Assembly: GCA_016717325.1 (NCBI GenBank)
Contig: JADKFV010000042.1
Span: 1-32,185, forward strand
From: Bacteroidota bacterium
GTDB taxonomy: Bacteria; Bacteroidota; Bacteroidia; AKYH767-A; OLB10
Direction: 5' to 3'
Length of the DNA: 32,185 nucleotides
Shown here piece after piece: positions 7,286-14,712 of this stretch. The notes beneath the pieces are model-generated. The model made no database searches, was not told the DNA's origin, and worked only from the letters and a program-made list of their open reading frames with translations. Each line of letters starts with the position of its first letter. Position 1 is the stretch's first letter. Made by a program: the position numbers and the translations under genes.

Positions 7286-7502
7286 TTAGAATATTAGTTG
7301 AGGTTTCTATTAATTTTTGTGACATTTCAAGTAATCTGATTACTTGATTGCGACTTACTCCTTCAAAGTCGCGGAGAAAAATTTCGATTGATTCGCCAGT
7401 TTCCAAATAGTCAAATAAATTTTTTATAGGAACACGCGTTCCATAAAATACCGGAGTTCCTCCCAAAATATTTTTATCAATATTTATAACTTGACCATCC
7501 AT
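7269..7502 (-). CDS. DUF433 (VapB-like) antitoxin
   Basis: The 77-residue product carries the DUF433 signature: IDKNILGGTPVFYGTRVPIKN, then LFDYLETGESIEIFL and FEGVSRNQVIRLLEMS, a helix-turn-helix-type DNA-binding fold. It is the first gene of a two-gene operon with the PIN-like DUF5615 toxin, which it overlaps by 17 bases. A good Bacteroidetes promoter lies 24 bases upstream. In such pairs the antitoxin binds both toxin and operator, so autoregulation is expected from the family. Confidence 0.85.
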   Translation of the reverse strand: MDGQVINIDKNILGGTPVFYGTRVPIKNLFDYLETGESIEIFLRDFEGVSRNQVIRLLEMSQKLIETSTNILNENFA

Positions 7503-7525
7503 AGCGCAACTTGTTTTATTTTGGT

Positions 7526-7556
7526 CAAAGTTACCATTTTAATTCTCAAGTTGCAA
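7526..7556 (-). promoter_or_regulatory. Promoter of DUF433/DUF5615 operon
   Basis: On the minus strand TAACTTTG (7533-7526) matches TAnnTTTG. A TTG (7556-7554) lies 20 bases further upstream, as in Bacteroidetes -33/-7 promoters. The distance to the ATG at 7502 is 23 bases. Confidence 0.6.
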
Positions 7557-7827
7557 TTCGATTAGTGATATTGAAAGCACTCAGATTGGCGTTGTGTGTA
7601 GCCATTCAAAAATGATTTTACTAACCGCAATCTAACTTTTATGGTTCAGTATAATCCGTATAAATTTTGTGAATGTGAATTACAACATGGATAATAATTT
7701 GCTTTTAGGTATCGTCAATAAGTAGTTGAATATGATAGGAAAATTGTTTGAGCAAAAAGGTACTTACATTTTTATATTAAATTTGAAAACCGGGTGGCGT
7801 TAATGCTATGTAATTATTTGCTTCCTC
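7557..7827. other. Gene-free stretch between toxin-antitoxin operon and tandem repeats
   Basis: No open frame with family resemblance and no hairpin of note was found. It is AT-rich and ends where the first 111-bp tandem unit begins. Confidence 0.5.
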
Positions 7828-8158
7828 CGTTTGGCGTAGTTTCCGACTACGCCACATTGTAAATAAATCTCCGATTTATATAAATGCTAAAAAAAAGAAA
7901 TTTGTGATTGATTAAAATTTCAAATCAAATCTTAATCCCGTTTGGCGTAGTCTCCGACTACGCCAAAGTGTAAATAAATCTCCGATTTATATATTTGCTA
8001 AAAAAAAGAAATTAGTGCCTGATTGAAATTTCAAATCAAATCTTACTCTCGTTTGGCGAAGTCGCTGACTACGCCACAGTGTAAATAAATCTCCGATTTA
8101 TATATTTGCTAAAAAAAAGAAAACAGCTACTGATTGAAATTGCAAATAATTTCTTACA
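7828..8158 (+). repeat. Three tandem 111-bp paired-hairpin repeats (type A)
   Basis: Units start at 7828, 7939 and 8050 with CGTTTGGCG. The middle unit has a perfect 12-bp stem around TCC at 7941-7967, and a second 7-bp stem with arms ATAAATC (7974-7980) and GATTTAT (7984-7990), again around TCC. Each unit then has the TATATTTGCTAAAAAAAAGAAA tail, part of it shown as TATATTTGCTAAAA, and ends near GATTGAAATTTCAAATCAAA. Differences between units are scattered substitutions and small changes, so the copies have aged independently. Confidence 0.85.
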
Positions 8159-8316
8159 CATAAATCCTTTACATTCAATAATTGTAATGAAGCCTCTTGA
8201 TTAAATTTATTCAAGCGCTCGAAATTATGCATCTTTGGAAAATGTACTTGAAATTGATATGGTGTAGTTATTTGGAAACTGATGTTATCGAAGGTAACTT
8301 GCGTTCAGTATATAAA
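8159..8316. other. Spacer between type A array and inverted type B copy
   Basis: No gene or internal repeat was recognised. Its position between an A array and an inverted B copy matches that of the RHS fragment at 6806-6843, so it may also be captured debris. Confidence 0.4.
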
Positions 8317-8377
8317 TTGGCTTTGACAATCAGAGATTGTCTTACACGATGACTTAGTCGGAGACTACGCCAAACAC
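8317..8377 (-). repeat. Paired-hairpin repeat, type B (inverted)
   Basis: Arms GACAATC (8325-8331) and GATTGTC (8335-8341) flank AGA. The second hairpin has TAGTC and GACTA around GGA, and the copy ends CCAAACAC. On the minus strand its GGCGTAG supplies the stop codon of the broken RelE frame. Confidence 0.7.
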
Positions 8378-8706
8378 AAGGGGCTACTGCAAATGTGGTC
8401 CTTGTTGTATTTAGTGCGTAGGTCTTTATTAGGATTTCTTTTGTTATGAAAACAAGAAAGCACCCGAACCGTATTTTGTGTTTCGTTTACAGTGTAATAA
8501 AGCGAGTATGGGAATTTATTGATTTTTAAAGCACGGATGTCTTTGTATCGCACGCTAAAAAATGGATTGTTTTCTAAAGAATGTTAAGTGACTTTTAGCA
8601 AGTTTATAAAACTTAGTGGAGCATTGGAGCTATACATGGCGTAGTAATCAATGGCATTTTCAATTTCCATTTGCGCCCTTGGCGAAACGATAATTTTATA
8701 AGCCAT
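8365..8706 (-). pseudogene. RelE/ParE-family toxin with in-frame stop
   Basis: The minus-strand frame from ATG 8706 reads MAYKIIVSPRAQMEIENAID, then YYAMYSSNAPLSFINLLKVT, then TAA at codon 41. It continues in the same frame as HSLENNPFFSVRYKDIRALK and INKFPYSLYYTVNE, followed by VRVLSCFHNKRNP. This is the normal order of a RelE/ParE toxin: N-terminal helix, then the RYKDIR strand and the FPYSLYY and FHNKRNP motifs. Removing the stop restores the family pattern, so a nonsense mutation is likely. The stop codon comes from an inverted type B repeat, and the last residues (CSSPLCLA) are not native. The partner antitoxin overlaps its start by 11 bases. Confidence 0.7.
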
Positions 8707-8932
8707 ATTTTTTATTGAGTTGATTTATAGAATCTTCACTGGTGAGGTATGTTTTTTCATCCTCCTGTAAGCGTTCATCCAAAACGCTCTTCATATCGGT
8801 GGTAAGTTCAAAATCTTCTTCGTCCGCTTCCACAATAATAGTAATCGGCTTAGATTTGAACGTGGCTTTAATGGCGTCTAAAATATCAGAGTTTACCTCT
8901 TGTGCCGATGACAGGTGATACGTAGTGTACAT
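8696..8932 (-). CDS. Antitoxin partner of the RelE/ParE toxin
   Basis: The 78-residue acidic protein includes ILDAIKATFKSKPITIIVEA, then EEDFELTTDMKSVLDERLQE. This is typical of small antitoxins that precede ParE/RelE toxins in Bacteroidetes. The last codons overlap the toxin ATG at 8706, giving an antitoxin-first operon. No interruption is seen, so the antitoxin may outlive its toxin as an orphan. I assign it by context and by the KSKPITI...EEDFELT pattern rather than by a named family. Confidence 0.7.
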   Translation of the reverse strand: MYTTYHLSSAQEVNSDILDAIKATFKSKPITIIVEADEEDFELTTDMKSVLDERLQEDEKTYLTSEDSINQLNKKYGL

Positions 8933-9117
8933 GGTTTATTAAATTTATCTATTAGAATATTTGGACAACAATCCTGAATAATATTTGCTTCAAATTTAGT
9001 TTTTTTTATTCGTTTTGCGTTACAAATTTACACAATTAATCAACTATTTTGGTATTGAATTAATCCTAAACTTTCACAATAATGCTCACCTAACCTTTTA
9101 GTTTATTCACACTCAAT

Positions 9118-9168
9118 ACGCCACCGTGTAAATAAATCTCCGATTTATATATTTGCTAAAAAAAAAGA
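9118..9168 (+). repeat. Paired-hairpin repeat, truncated type A
   Basis: Only the right half remains: CGCCACCGTGTAAATAAATC, then TCC, GATTTATATATTTGCTAAAA. The rest of 8933-9200 holds no gene that I can recognise. The copy lies just 3' of the glycosyltransferase gene that ends at 9201. Confidence 0.7.
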
Positions 9169-9200
9169 GTCAAGAGTACCGGAAAAAAAACTTCAACTAA

Positions 9201-10322
9201 TTACATCACACTTTCTATAGCCTTCACCATTTTACTCCAGGCGTATTTTTGTTTTTCGTTTTTTACAAAGGCTTCAAAAATTGGTTGTCTGTTGTTGTCG
9301 TAAAAATCTTTAATTGCAAAGGCAATGGCTTCTACATTGGGTTGCACCACATAGCCTGCTTGCATGTGAGGCACTATTTCGGCAAGGCCGCCTACATCGG
9401 TCACCAGCATGGGTTTGTCGAAGTGATAACATATTTGTGTTACTCCGCTTTGTGTTGCATGTTTGTATGGTTGCACCACCATATCGGCAGCGCAGAAATA
9501 ATATTTTACTTCCTCATCTTTTATAAAATCAGTTTTAAGAACCACTTTGCTTTCGAGGTTTAAATCTTTTATCAGTTGCAAATATTTTTCGGAGTCGGAA
9601 TAAAATTCTCCGGCCACTATCAGTTTGAAATTTGCATTGCGCAATGTATTGCTGCCACACGCTTGCAACAACCAATCGAGGCCTTTGTAATCGCGTATAA
9701 AGCCAAAGAATAAAATGTATGGAACATTTTTTTCCAGTTTCAAAAAATCTAAAGCCTCGATTTTCGAAACGGGTTTACCAAAATTATCGAACAAAGGATG
9801 AGGATTGAGTGCACACTTTTTTGTTGTTACAAATGTGAACAAATCATCCTTTACCGATTTACTCATGGCAACAAATGCATCAACAGGCTTGAGGAAGTAT
9901 TTTGTAAAAAGGGTATCGCCAAATCTTTTTTCGTGAGGAATAACATTATCGAGCACGCTTACGATTTTTGTTTTTTTATTCCATTTCACAATTCGGCAAA
10001 TAGTACCAAAACAAGGACCCATAAACGGCAGCCAAAATTTTACTATCAATAAATCGGGTTTGAGATTTTTTATTTCGTTACCCACAATTATCCAGTTGAA
10101 TGGGTTTATGGAGTTAACTTTTATTTTAATATTCAAATGTTTCGGTGCCGGTGAATCGGAAATTTGTGAAGTACCCGGAAATAAAAATGAAGGATACTGC
10201 AAGCTAAATGTGTAAATAATAACCTCGTGCCCCATAGCCTGAAACTCTGTAGCAAGGCGTTCGTTGTACGATGCCAATCCTCCGCGTAAGGGATGTGCCG
10301 AACCCAGCAATACTACTTTCAT
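9201..10322 (-). CDS. Glycosyltransferase family 4 (GT-B fold)
   Basis: The 373-residue protein begins MKVVLLGSAHPLRGGLASYN, the N-terminal glycine-rich loop of GT4 enzymes. It continues with a mid-domain ILFFGFIRDYKGLDWLLQAC and a C-terminal YKHATQSGVTQICYHFDKP, followed by VTDVGGLAE. The glycine-rich FFGFIRDYKG and the SGVTQICYHFDKP segment fit the nucleotide-sugar binding region of the family. Donor and acceptor cannot be read from the sequence. It lies 9 bases after the GT2 gene on the same strand, so both probably act in the same surface glycan or lipid-linked sugar pathway. Confidence 0.85.
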   Translation of the reverse strand: MKVVLLGSAHPLRGGLASYNERLATEFQAMGHEVIIYTFSLQYPSFLFPGTSQISDSPAPKHLNIKIKVNSINPFNWIIVGNEIKNLKPDLLIVKFWLPFMGPCFGTICRIVKWNKKTKIVSVLDNVIPHEKRFGDTLFTKYFLKPVDAFVAMSKSVKDDLFTFVTTKKCALNPHPLFDNFGKPVSKIEALDFLKLEKNVPYILFFGFIRDYKGLDWLLQACGSNTLRNANFKLIVAGEFYSDSEKYLQLIKDLNLESKVVLKTDFIKDEEVKYYFCAADMVVQPYKHATQSGVTQICYHFDKPMLVTDVGGLAEIVPHMQAGYVVQPNVEAIAFAIKDFYDNNRQPIFEAFVKNEKQKYAWSKMVKAIESVM

Positions 10323-10331
10323 CGGGCAGGA

Positions 10332-11282
10332 TTACAAAGTTTTTTCAATTTGATATTGGTTGCGATGCACGCCCATACGCGAAATCAGTTCGCCAAGAAA
10401 ACCTGCTAAAAAAAGCAGTGTGCCCATTACCATACAGGTAAGCGAAATATAAAATGAGGGACGCTGAGTAAGTAAGCGCGCATCTTGCAGATTATAAACT
10501 GCCCACATTTTGCCAACACCAAGCAGCACAATAAAAACAAAACCTATAAAAAACATAAGTGTACCAAGAGTGCCGAAAAAGTGCATGGGTCGTTTTCCAA
10601 ATTTGCCAATAAAAAATATAGACAGCAAATCGAGAAATCCATTTATAAAACGGTCGAGGCCAAATTTTGTAACACCGTATTTGCGTGCCTGATGTTGTAC
10701 TTCTTTTTCACCAATTTTTGCAAAGCCCTGCCACTTGGCAATTACCGGAATGTAACGATGCATTTCGCCATAAACTTCAATATTTTTTACCACTTCTTTT
10801 CGGTAAGCTTTTAGTCCACAATTAAAATCGTGAAGGTTGTGTATGCCACTCATTATTTTTGTTGCCTTGTTGAAAAGCTTGCTCGGTATGGTTTTCATAA
10901 TGGGGTCGTAGCGTTTACGTTTCCATCCCGATACCAAATCATAACCATCGTTCATTATCATTTTATACAATCCGGGTATTTCATCGGGGCTATCCTGCAG
11001 GTCGGCATCCATTGTTATAACAACATCGCCCTGAGCAATTTCAAAACCTTTTTGCAGCGCAGCACTCTTGCCATAATTACGTCTGAATTTTATGGCTCGC
11101 ACTTCGGCATTTTGTTGTGCTAAATTTTCTATCACCTGCCAAGATTTATCTTTACTGCCATCGTCAATAAAAATTACTTCGTACGAATATTTATTTGCTT
11201 GCATCACTTTCGCAATCCACGGAAATAATTCGGGCAACGATTCGTCTTCATTAAAGAGTGGTATCACTACAGAAATATCCAT
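10332..11282 (-). CDS. Polyprenyl-phosphate glycosyltransferase, GT2 family (DPM1/GtrB type)
   Basis: The 316-residue protein starts MDISVVIPLFNEDESLPELF. It has VIFIDDGSKDKSW, the RRNYGKSAALQKGFE block and ITMDADLQDSPDEI with the DxD-like metal site. This order is that of enzymes that move a sugar from a nucleotide donor to a polyprenyl phosphate carrier. Two hydrophobic hairpin segments at the C-terminus (about 235-260 and 280-300) anchor it to the membrane, as in GtrB. The gene is separated by two bases from DUF4199 upstream and by nine from the GT4 gene downstream, implying one transcript. Confidence 0.88.
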   Translation of the reverse strand: MDISVVIPLFNEDESLPELFPWIAKVMQANKYSYEVIFIDDGSKDKSWQVIENLAQQNAEVRAIKFRRNYGKSAALQKGFEIAQGDVVITMDADLQDSPDEIPGLYKMIMNDGYDLVSGWKRKRYDPIMKTIPSKLFNKATKIMSGIHNLHDFNCGLKAYRKEVVKNIEVYGEMHRYIPVIAKWQGFAKIGEKEVQHQARKYGVTKFGLDRFINGFLDLLSIFFIGKFGKRPMHFFGTLGTLMFFIGFVFIVLLGVGKMWAVYNLQDARLLTQRPSFYISLTCMVMGTLLFLAGFLGELISRMGVHRNQYQIEKTL

Positions 11283-11284
11283 AC

Positions 11285-11818
11285 TTATTCTTTTGGTGTA
11301 AAAATACTATTATCCTTTTTATAAATAGCTGATGTTATCAATACTATAACAAAGCCGCCAAGAATTTTATTAAACATATCGCCTTGTGTAATGGAGTAAG
11401 CCGATAAATATTCGCTTTGCGAAATCATGCTGTCCATCAGTTTATCGCTCATAATATTGAGGTCTTTCATTTTTTCCATTTCTGTCATGGTGTAGTTTCT
11501 AAAATTTTCGACCAGTTCGGGCCTTAGCATTTTCAAGTAAAAAAATATCAAGACGTTGTAAAGAAATGCCGAAAAAAATACCGTAGCCATTCCTACTTTA
11601 AAGGCTTGCCCATAAGTAATGCTGCCACCAAGTACATTATCGCGATACGATTTTTGCGCCAGACAAATGAATAAAATAATAACCCACGAAATTAATAATC
11701 CGGAGTTGCCCAGCGGATTTTGAAACATAAAACTTAATACTACAAACCCTGCAAAAGCTATCACAGCATAGTACATTGCATAATGCAAAGCATGTTTCAT
11801 CGAAGTGTCGGCAGCCAT
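11285..11818 (-). CDS. DUF4199 membrane protein
   Basis: The 177-residue protein has four hydrophobic segments (about 14-30, 38-54, 75-95 and 150-167). The SYRDNVLGGSITYGQAFKVG motif between helices two and three is diagnostic of DUF4199, a Bacteroidetes membrane family of unknown function. A charged helical region follows (MTEMEKMKDLNIMSDKLMDS). It is the first gene of the DUF4199-GT2-GT4 operon. A TACGTTTG promoter element lies 18 bases upstream. Confidence 0.85.
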   Translation of the reverse strand: MAADTSMKHALHYAMYYAVIAFAGFVVLSFMFQNPLGNSGLLISWVIILFICLAQKSYRDNVLGGSITYGQAFKVGMATVFFSAFLYNVLIFFYLKMLRPELVENFRNYTMTEMEKMKDLNIMSDKLMDSMISQSEYLSAYSITQGDMFNKILGGFVIVLITSAIYKKDNSIFTPKE

Positions 11819-11835
11819 ATTTTATATTTGAGGGG

Positions 11836-11843
11836 CAAACGTA
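11836..11843 (-). promoter_or_regulatory. -7 element of the DUF4199-GT2-GT4 operon
   Basis: TACGTTTG on the minus strand fits TAnnTTTG and is 17 bases from the ATG at 11818. No clear -33 element is visible at the usual spacing. Confidence 0.45.
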
Positions 11844-11903
11844 ATTAAAATTAAAACAAAAAAATGTGGCTCTGAAAGACCATTACGACAAAAAAAGTAT
11901 TTG

Positions 11904-11934
11904 TTGATGCAATTAAAATAAAAAATTACTTTTG
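11904..11934 (+). promoter_or_regulatory. Promoter of SRP RNA gene
   Basis: TTG at 11904-11906 and TACTTTTG at 11927-11934 are separated by 20 bases, fitting the Bacteroidetes -33/-7 pattern. The RNA would start about five bases downstream, exactly where its terminal stem begins. Confidence 0.65.
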
Positions 11935-11938
11935 TCCC

Positions 11939-12033
11939 GGGTAAGTCTTATACGACCAGCTCCTGCCAACCTCCCCAGGCCGGGAACGGAGCAAGGACAT
12001 GCGGTTGAGCGGTGCGATATAAGTAGCTTACCC
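11939..12033 (+). ncRNA. ffs: Small signal recognition particle RNA (4.5S-like)
   Basis: The conserved apical domain reads CAGGCCGGGAACGGAGCAAGG, in part GGCCGGGAACGGAGCAAGG, flanked by CTGCCAACC on the left and ACATGCGG on the right. This is the Ffh-binding hairpin with its tetraloop and asymmetric loop. The ends GGGTAAG (11939-11945) and CTTACCC (12027-12033) pair as a terminal stem, followed by a six-T run at 12035-12040 acting as terminator. It guides Ffh/FtsY-dependent membrane targeting of nascent proteins. The short length is normal for small bacterial SRP RNA without an Alu domain. Confidence 0.92.
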
Positions 12034-12070
12034 ATTTTTTATTGAAATCAAGTCATACTTTATATAGATT

Positions 12071-12718
12071 ATGTTATTCTTTATCGACACCGCAAACCTT
12101 GCACAAATTAAAGAAGCCCACGATATGGGCGTTCTCGATGGCGTAACCACCAACCCTTCGCTGATGGCCAAAGAAGGCATCAAAGGCAAAGACAATGTGC
12201 TGAAGCATTATGTTGATATTTGCAATATTGTAAATGCTGACGTAAGTGCCGAAGTGATTGCCACCGACTACGAAGGCATAGTGCGCGAAGGCGAAGAACT
12301 TGCCGAATTGCACACCAACATTGTAGTAAAAGTGCCTATGATAAAAGATGGTGTAAAGGCATTAAAATATTTTTCGGAACGTGGCATACGCACAAACTGT
12401 ACATTGGTGTTTTCGGCTGGGCAAGCCTTGTTGGCTGCAAAGGCCGGTGCTACTTATGTATCGCCATTTCTTGGTCGCTTAGATGATATATCGAGCGATG
12501 GCATGCAACTTATTCGCGATATAAGATTGATATACGACAACTATGCTTACGAAACTTTAATTCTTGCTGCATCTATACGCCACCCTATGCATATTATTGA
12601 TTGTGCAAAAATTGGTGCCGATGTAGTTACTACTCCACTAAATGTAATAACCGACTTGTTGAAACATCCGTTAACAGATATAGGTTTGGCGAAATTTTTG
12701 GCCGACCACAACAAGTAA
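12071..12718 (+). CDS. fsa: Fructose-6-phosphate aldolase / small transaldolase
   Basis: The 215-residue protein is the usual length for the FSA/small transaldolase group. Motifs in order are FFIDTANL, DGVTTNPSLMAKEG, NIVVKVPMIKDG with Schiff-base Lys87, NCTLVFSAGQALLAAKAGA, SPFLGRLDD and ILAASIRHPMHI. These fold as a TIM barrel. The family includes fructose-6-phosphate aldolases and true transaldolases of the pentose phosphate pathway; the two are hard to separate by eye, so either activity is possible. It follows the SRP RNA by 37 bases. Confidence 0.9.
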   Translation: MLFFIDTANLAQIKEAHDMGVLDGVTTNPSLMAKEGIKGKDNVLKHYVDICNIVNADVSAEVIATDYEGIVREGEELAELHTNIVVKVPMIKDGVKALKYFSERGIRTNCTLVFSAGQALLAAKAGATYVSPFLGRLDDISSDGMQLIRDIRLIYDNYAYETLILAASIRHPMHIIDCAKIGADVVTTPLNVITDLLKHPLTDIGLAKFLADHNK

Positions 12719-12731
12719 TTTTTAATTGTAA

Positions 12732-13472
12732 ATGAAAGAGTCTTTTTCCATACAAGCCGGAGATTTTCTCTTCAAAAATGCTTTTCCCATTTACGATTTT
12801 ATCTATCCTTACTTTAAGCGCACGCAAGACAAAACCGAAATCGATTTATTAAAACAGCACATAAAGCCGGGCGATATTGTGCTCGATATTGGCGCCAATA
12901 TTGGCTTTTACACTAGCATACTTTCGCAGCTTGCAGGCAACAAAGGTCATGTGCATGCTTTTGAACCTGATATTACCAATTTCAAATATTTGAAACGCAA
13001 GACTTCGCATTTGAAAAACATAAATATCAATGCCGCAGCAGTAAATAGTAATGGAGGAAAAATAACAGTGTATGTATCGCCCATGTTGAATGTAGACCAT
13101 CGCACTTATGAGCCTGAAAATTATGCATCGAAATATGAAATGGATGCTGTAAGTATAGATGAGTATTTGCAAAAAAACAAAAAAGTAGATTTTATAAAAA
13201 TGGATATTCAGGGATTCGAGTTCGAAGCCTTGAAAGGGATGGAAAAAACTTTGGCTTTTAACAATGATATAAAAATACTCAGTGAATTTTGGCCCTATGG
13301 TTTTACCAAGGCCGGTAGCGATGCACTGACCGTTGCCAAATGGCTGTGGGATAAAAATTTTACTATCACCTTAATGCACGATGGTCATCAAACATTGATG
13401 AATGAAAAAAGCATAAATGAATTGCCGGTTGAGGAAAAAAAATACTTCAATATTTTTATTGAAAGAAGATAG
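12732..13472 (+). CDS. FkbM-family SAM-dependent methyltransferase
   Basis: The 246-residue protein has the SAM-binding motif VLDIGANIGFYTSILSQ near residue 50, then HVHAFEPDITNF. In the C-terminal half it has VDFIKMDIQGFEFEALKGME, the signature that identifies FkbM-type O-methyltransferases. Such enzymes often modify sugars or other secondary structures; the substrate is unknown. It begins 13 bases after the aldolase stop. Confidence 0.88.
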   Translation: MKESFSIQAGDFLFKNAFPIYDFIYPYFKRTQDKTEIDLLKQHIKPGDIVLDIGANIGFYTSILSQLAGNKGHVHAFEPDITNFKYLKRKTSHLKNININAAAVNSNGGKITVYVSPMLNVDHRTYEPENYASKYEMDAVSIDEYLQKNKKVDFIKMDIQGFEFEALKGMEKTLAFNNDIKILSEFWPYGFTKAGSDALTVAKWLWDKNFTITLMHDGHQTLMNEKSINELPVEEKKYFNIFIERR

Positions 13473-13624
13473 ATGATTTTTTGCATTTTTGATAAAACAT
13501 TAAAAGTAAATATACCTCTCAAAAATATTTTAAAGAAATTCTTAATCCATAATCAAATTGAAAAGTAAAATAGCAAAGGTCATTTCCAATTTGTTATATT
13601 TATCTTTCGAATTCAATTAGCAAT

Positions 13625-14473
13625 ATGAAAAAAGAAATCATTTCGAAACTTCACAATAATTTTGAATCAGCTGTAAATCAAAAAGATGGATTAGAATTTT
13701 GGTTTGCACGCGACCTGCAAATTTTGTTGGGCTACAACGAATGGAGAAACTTTTTGAAAGTTATTGATAAGGCTAAAACAGCAGCAATCAACGCAAAACA
13801 AAAAGCTGTAGACCATTTTGTTGACATCAACAAAATGGTTACCCTTGGTTCAAGTGCAAAGCGGGAAATTGATGATATTATTTTGACTAGATATGCATGT
13901 TATTTAATTGCACAGAATGGCGATCCGAAGAAAGATGAAATTGCTTTTGCAATGAATTATTTTGCCGTGCAGACTAGGAAACAAGAACTATTAGAGAAAC
14001 GATTACAAGAATGGGAACGATTACAAGCCAGAGAAAAATTGACAATTTCAGAAAAAGAACTTTCTGGATTGATTTTTCAAAAAGGGATTGATAATGCAGG
14101 ATTTGGGCGAATTAGAAGCAAAGGCGATCAAGCATTATTTGGTGGTAAAACAACATTAGATATGAAAGCTAAACTTGGTGTGCCTAATAGCAGACCCCTG
14201 GCCGATTTTTTGCCAACCATTACAATCAAAGCAAAAGACTTTGCAAACGAATTAACAAATGTGAACATACGAAAAACCGACTTACAAACTGAGAAAGATA
14301 TATCAAATGAACACGTTAAAAACAACACTGATGTTAGAGGATTATTGTTGAAAAGCGGAATAAAACCCGAAATTTTACCGCCAGCTGAGGACTTAAAAAA
14401 AGTAGAACGTAAGCTAAAAGCTGATGACAAAAAAATGCTGAGTAACTCAAAGAAAATAATCAAAAAAAAATGA
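13625..14473 (+). CDS. dinD: DNA damage-inducible protein DinD-like (BRO-N family)
   Basis: The 282-residue protein starts with GLEFWFARDLQILLGYNEWR and NFLKVIDKAK, the N-terminal BRO-like domain of DinD. It continues with YFAVQTRKQELLEKRLQEWE and GKTTLDMKAKLGVP, also family-typical. E. coli DinD (about 274 residues) is an SOS gene that inhibits RecA-dependent strand exchange; function here is by homology. A LexA box was not evident upstream. The C-terminus is lysine-rich. Its stop overlaps an ATG that opens a 26-codon frame at 14470-14550 (MKVFSTLLTFCLIILS...), possibly a leftover signal peptide. Confidence 0.85.
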   Translation: MKKEIISKLHNNFESAVNQKDGLEFWFARDLQILLGYNEWRNFLKVIDKAKTAAINAKQKAVDHFVDINKMVTLGSSAKREIDDIILTRYACYLIAQNGDPKKDEIAFAMNYFAVQTRKQELLEKRLQEWERLQAREKLTISEKELSGLIFQKGIDNAGFGRIRSKGDQALFGGKTTLDMKAKLGVPNSRPLADFLPTITIKAKDFANELTNVNIRKTDLQTEKDISNEHVKNNTDVRGLLLKSGIKPEILPPAEDLKKVERKLKADDKKMLSNSKKIIKKK

Positions 14474-14679
14474 AAGTATTTTCTACACTTCTAACATTTT
14501 GTTTAATAATCCTTTCGAAAAACTATTCCGAATTGCCAATCCAAAATTGATTTACGCAGCAAAATGTTTTTCATTAAGTTCAATTAAAAGCCAGCAAAAA
14601 TCAATATTATAACAAAGTTTCACAAAATTTAATGTTTAAAACTTTTGGCAAGCGTACATACGTATACAGAAGGTGTTTA

Positions 14680-14687
14680 TATTTTTG
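14680..14687 (+). promoter_or_regulatory. Candidate -7 element of methyltransferase gene
   Basis: TATTTTTG fits TAnnTTTG and lies 26 bases before the ATG at 14713. No good -33 box is seen, so this is a weak assignment. Confidence 0.35.
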
Positions 14688-14712
14688 ACCAAATAAAATT
14701 ACAAAGCATATA

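Noticed and set aside
7828..8158. CRISPR array
   Set aside because: The units are 111 bp direct repeats with no unique spacers, and no cas genes are present.
9249..11301. Plus-strand frames opposite the glycosyltransferase genes
   Set aside because: They lie wholly over well-supported minus-strand genes and show no family motifs.
14470..14550. 26-codon frame after dinD with a signal-peptide-like start
   Set aside because: Too short and without a continuation; it is noted as possible debris but not called a gene.
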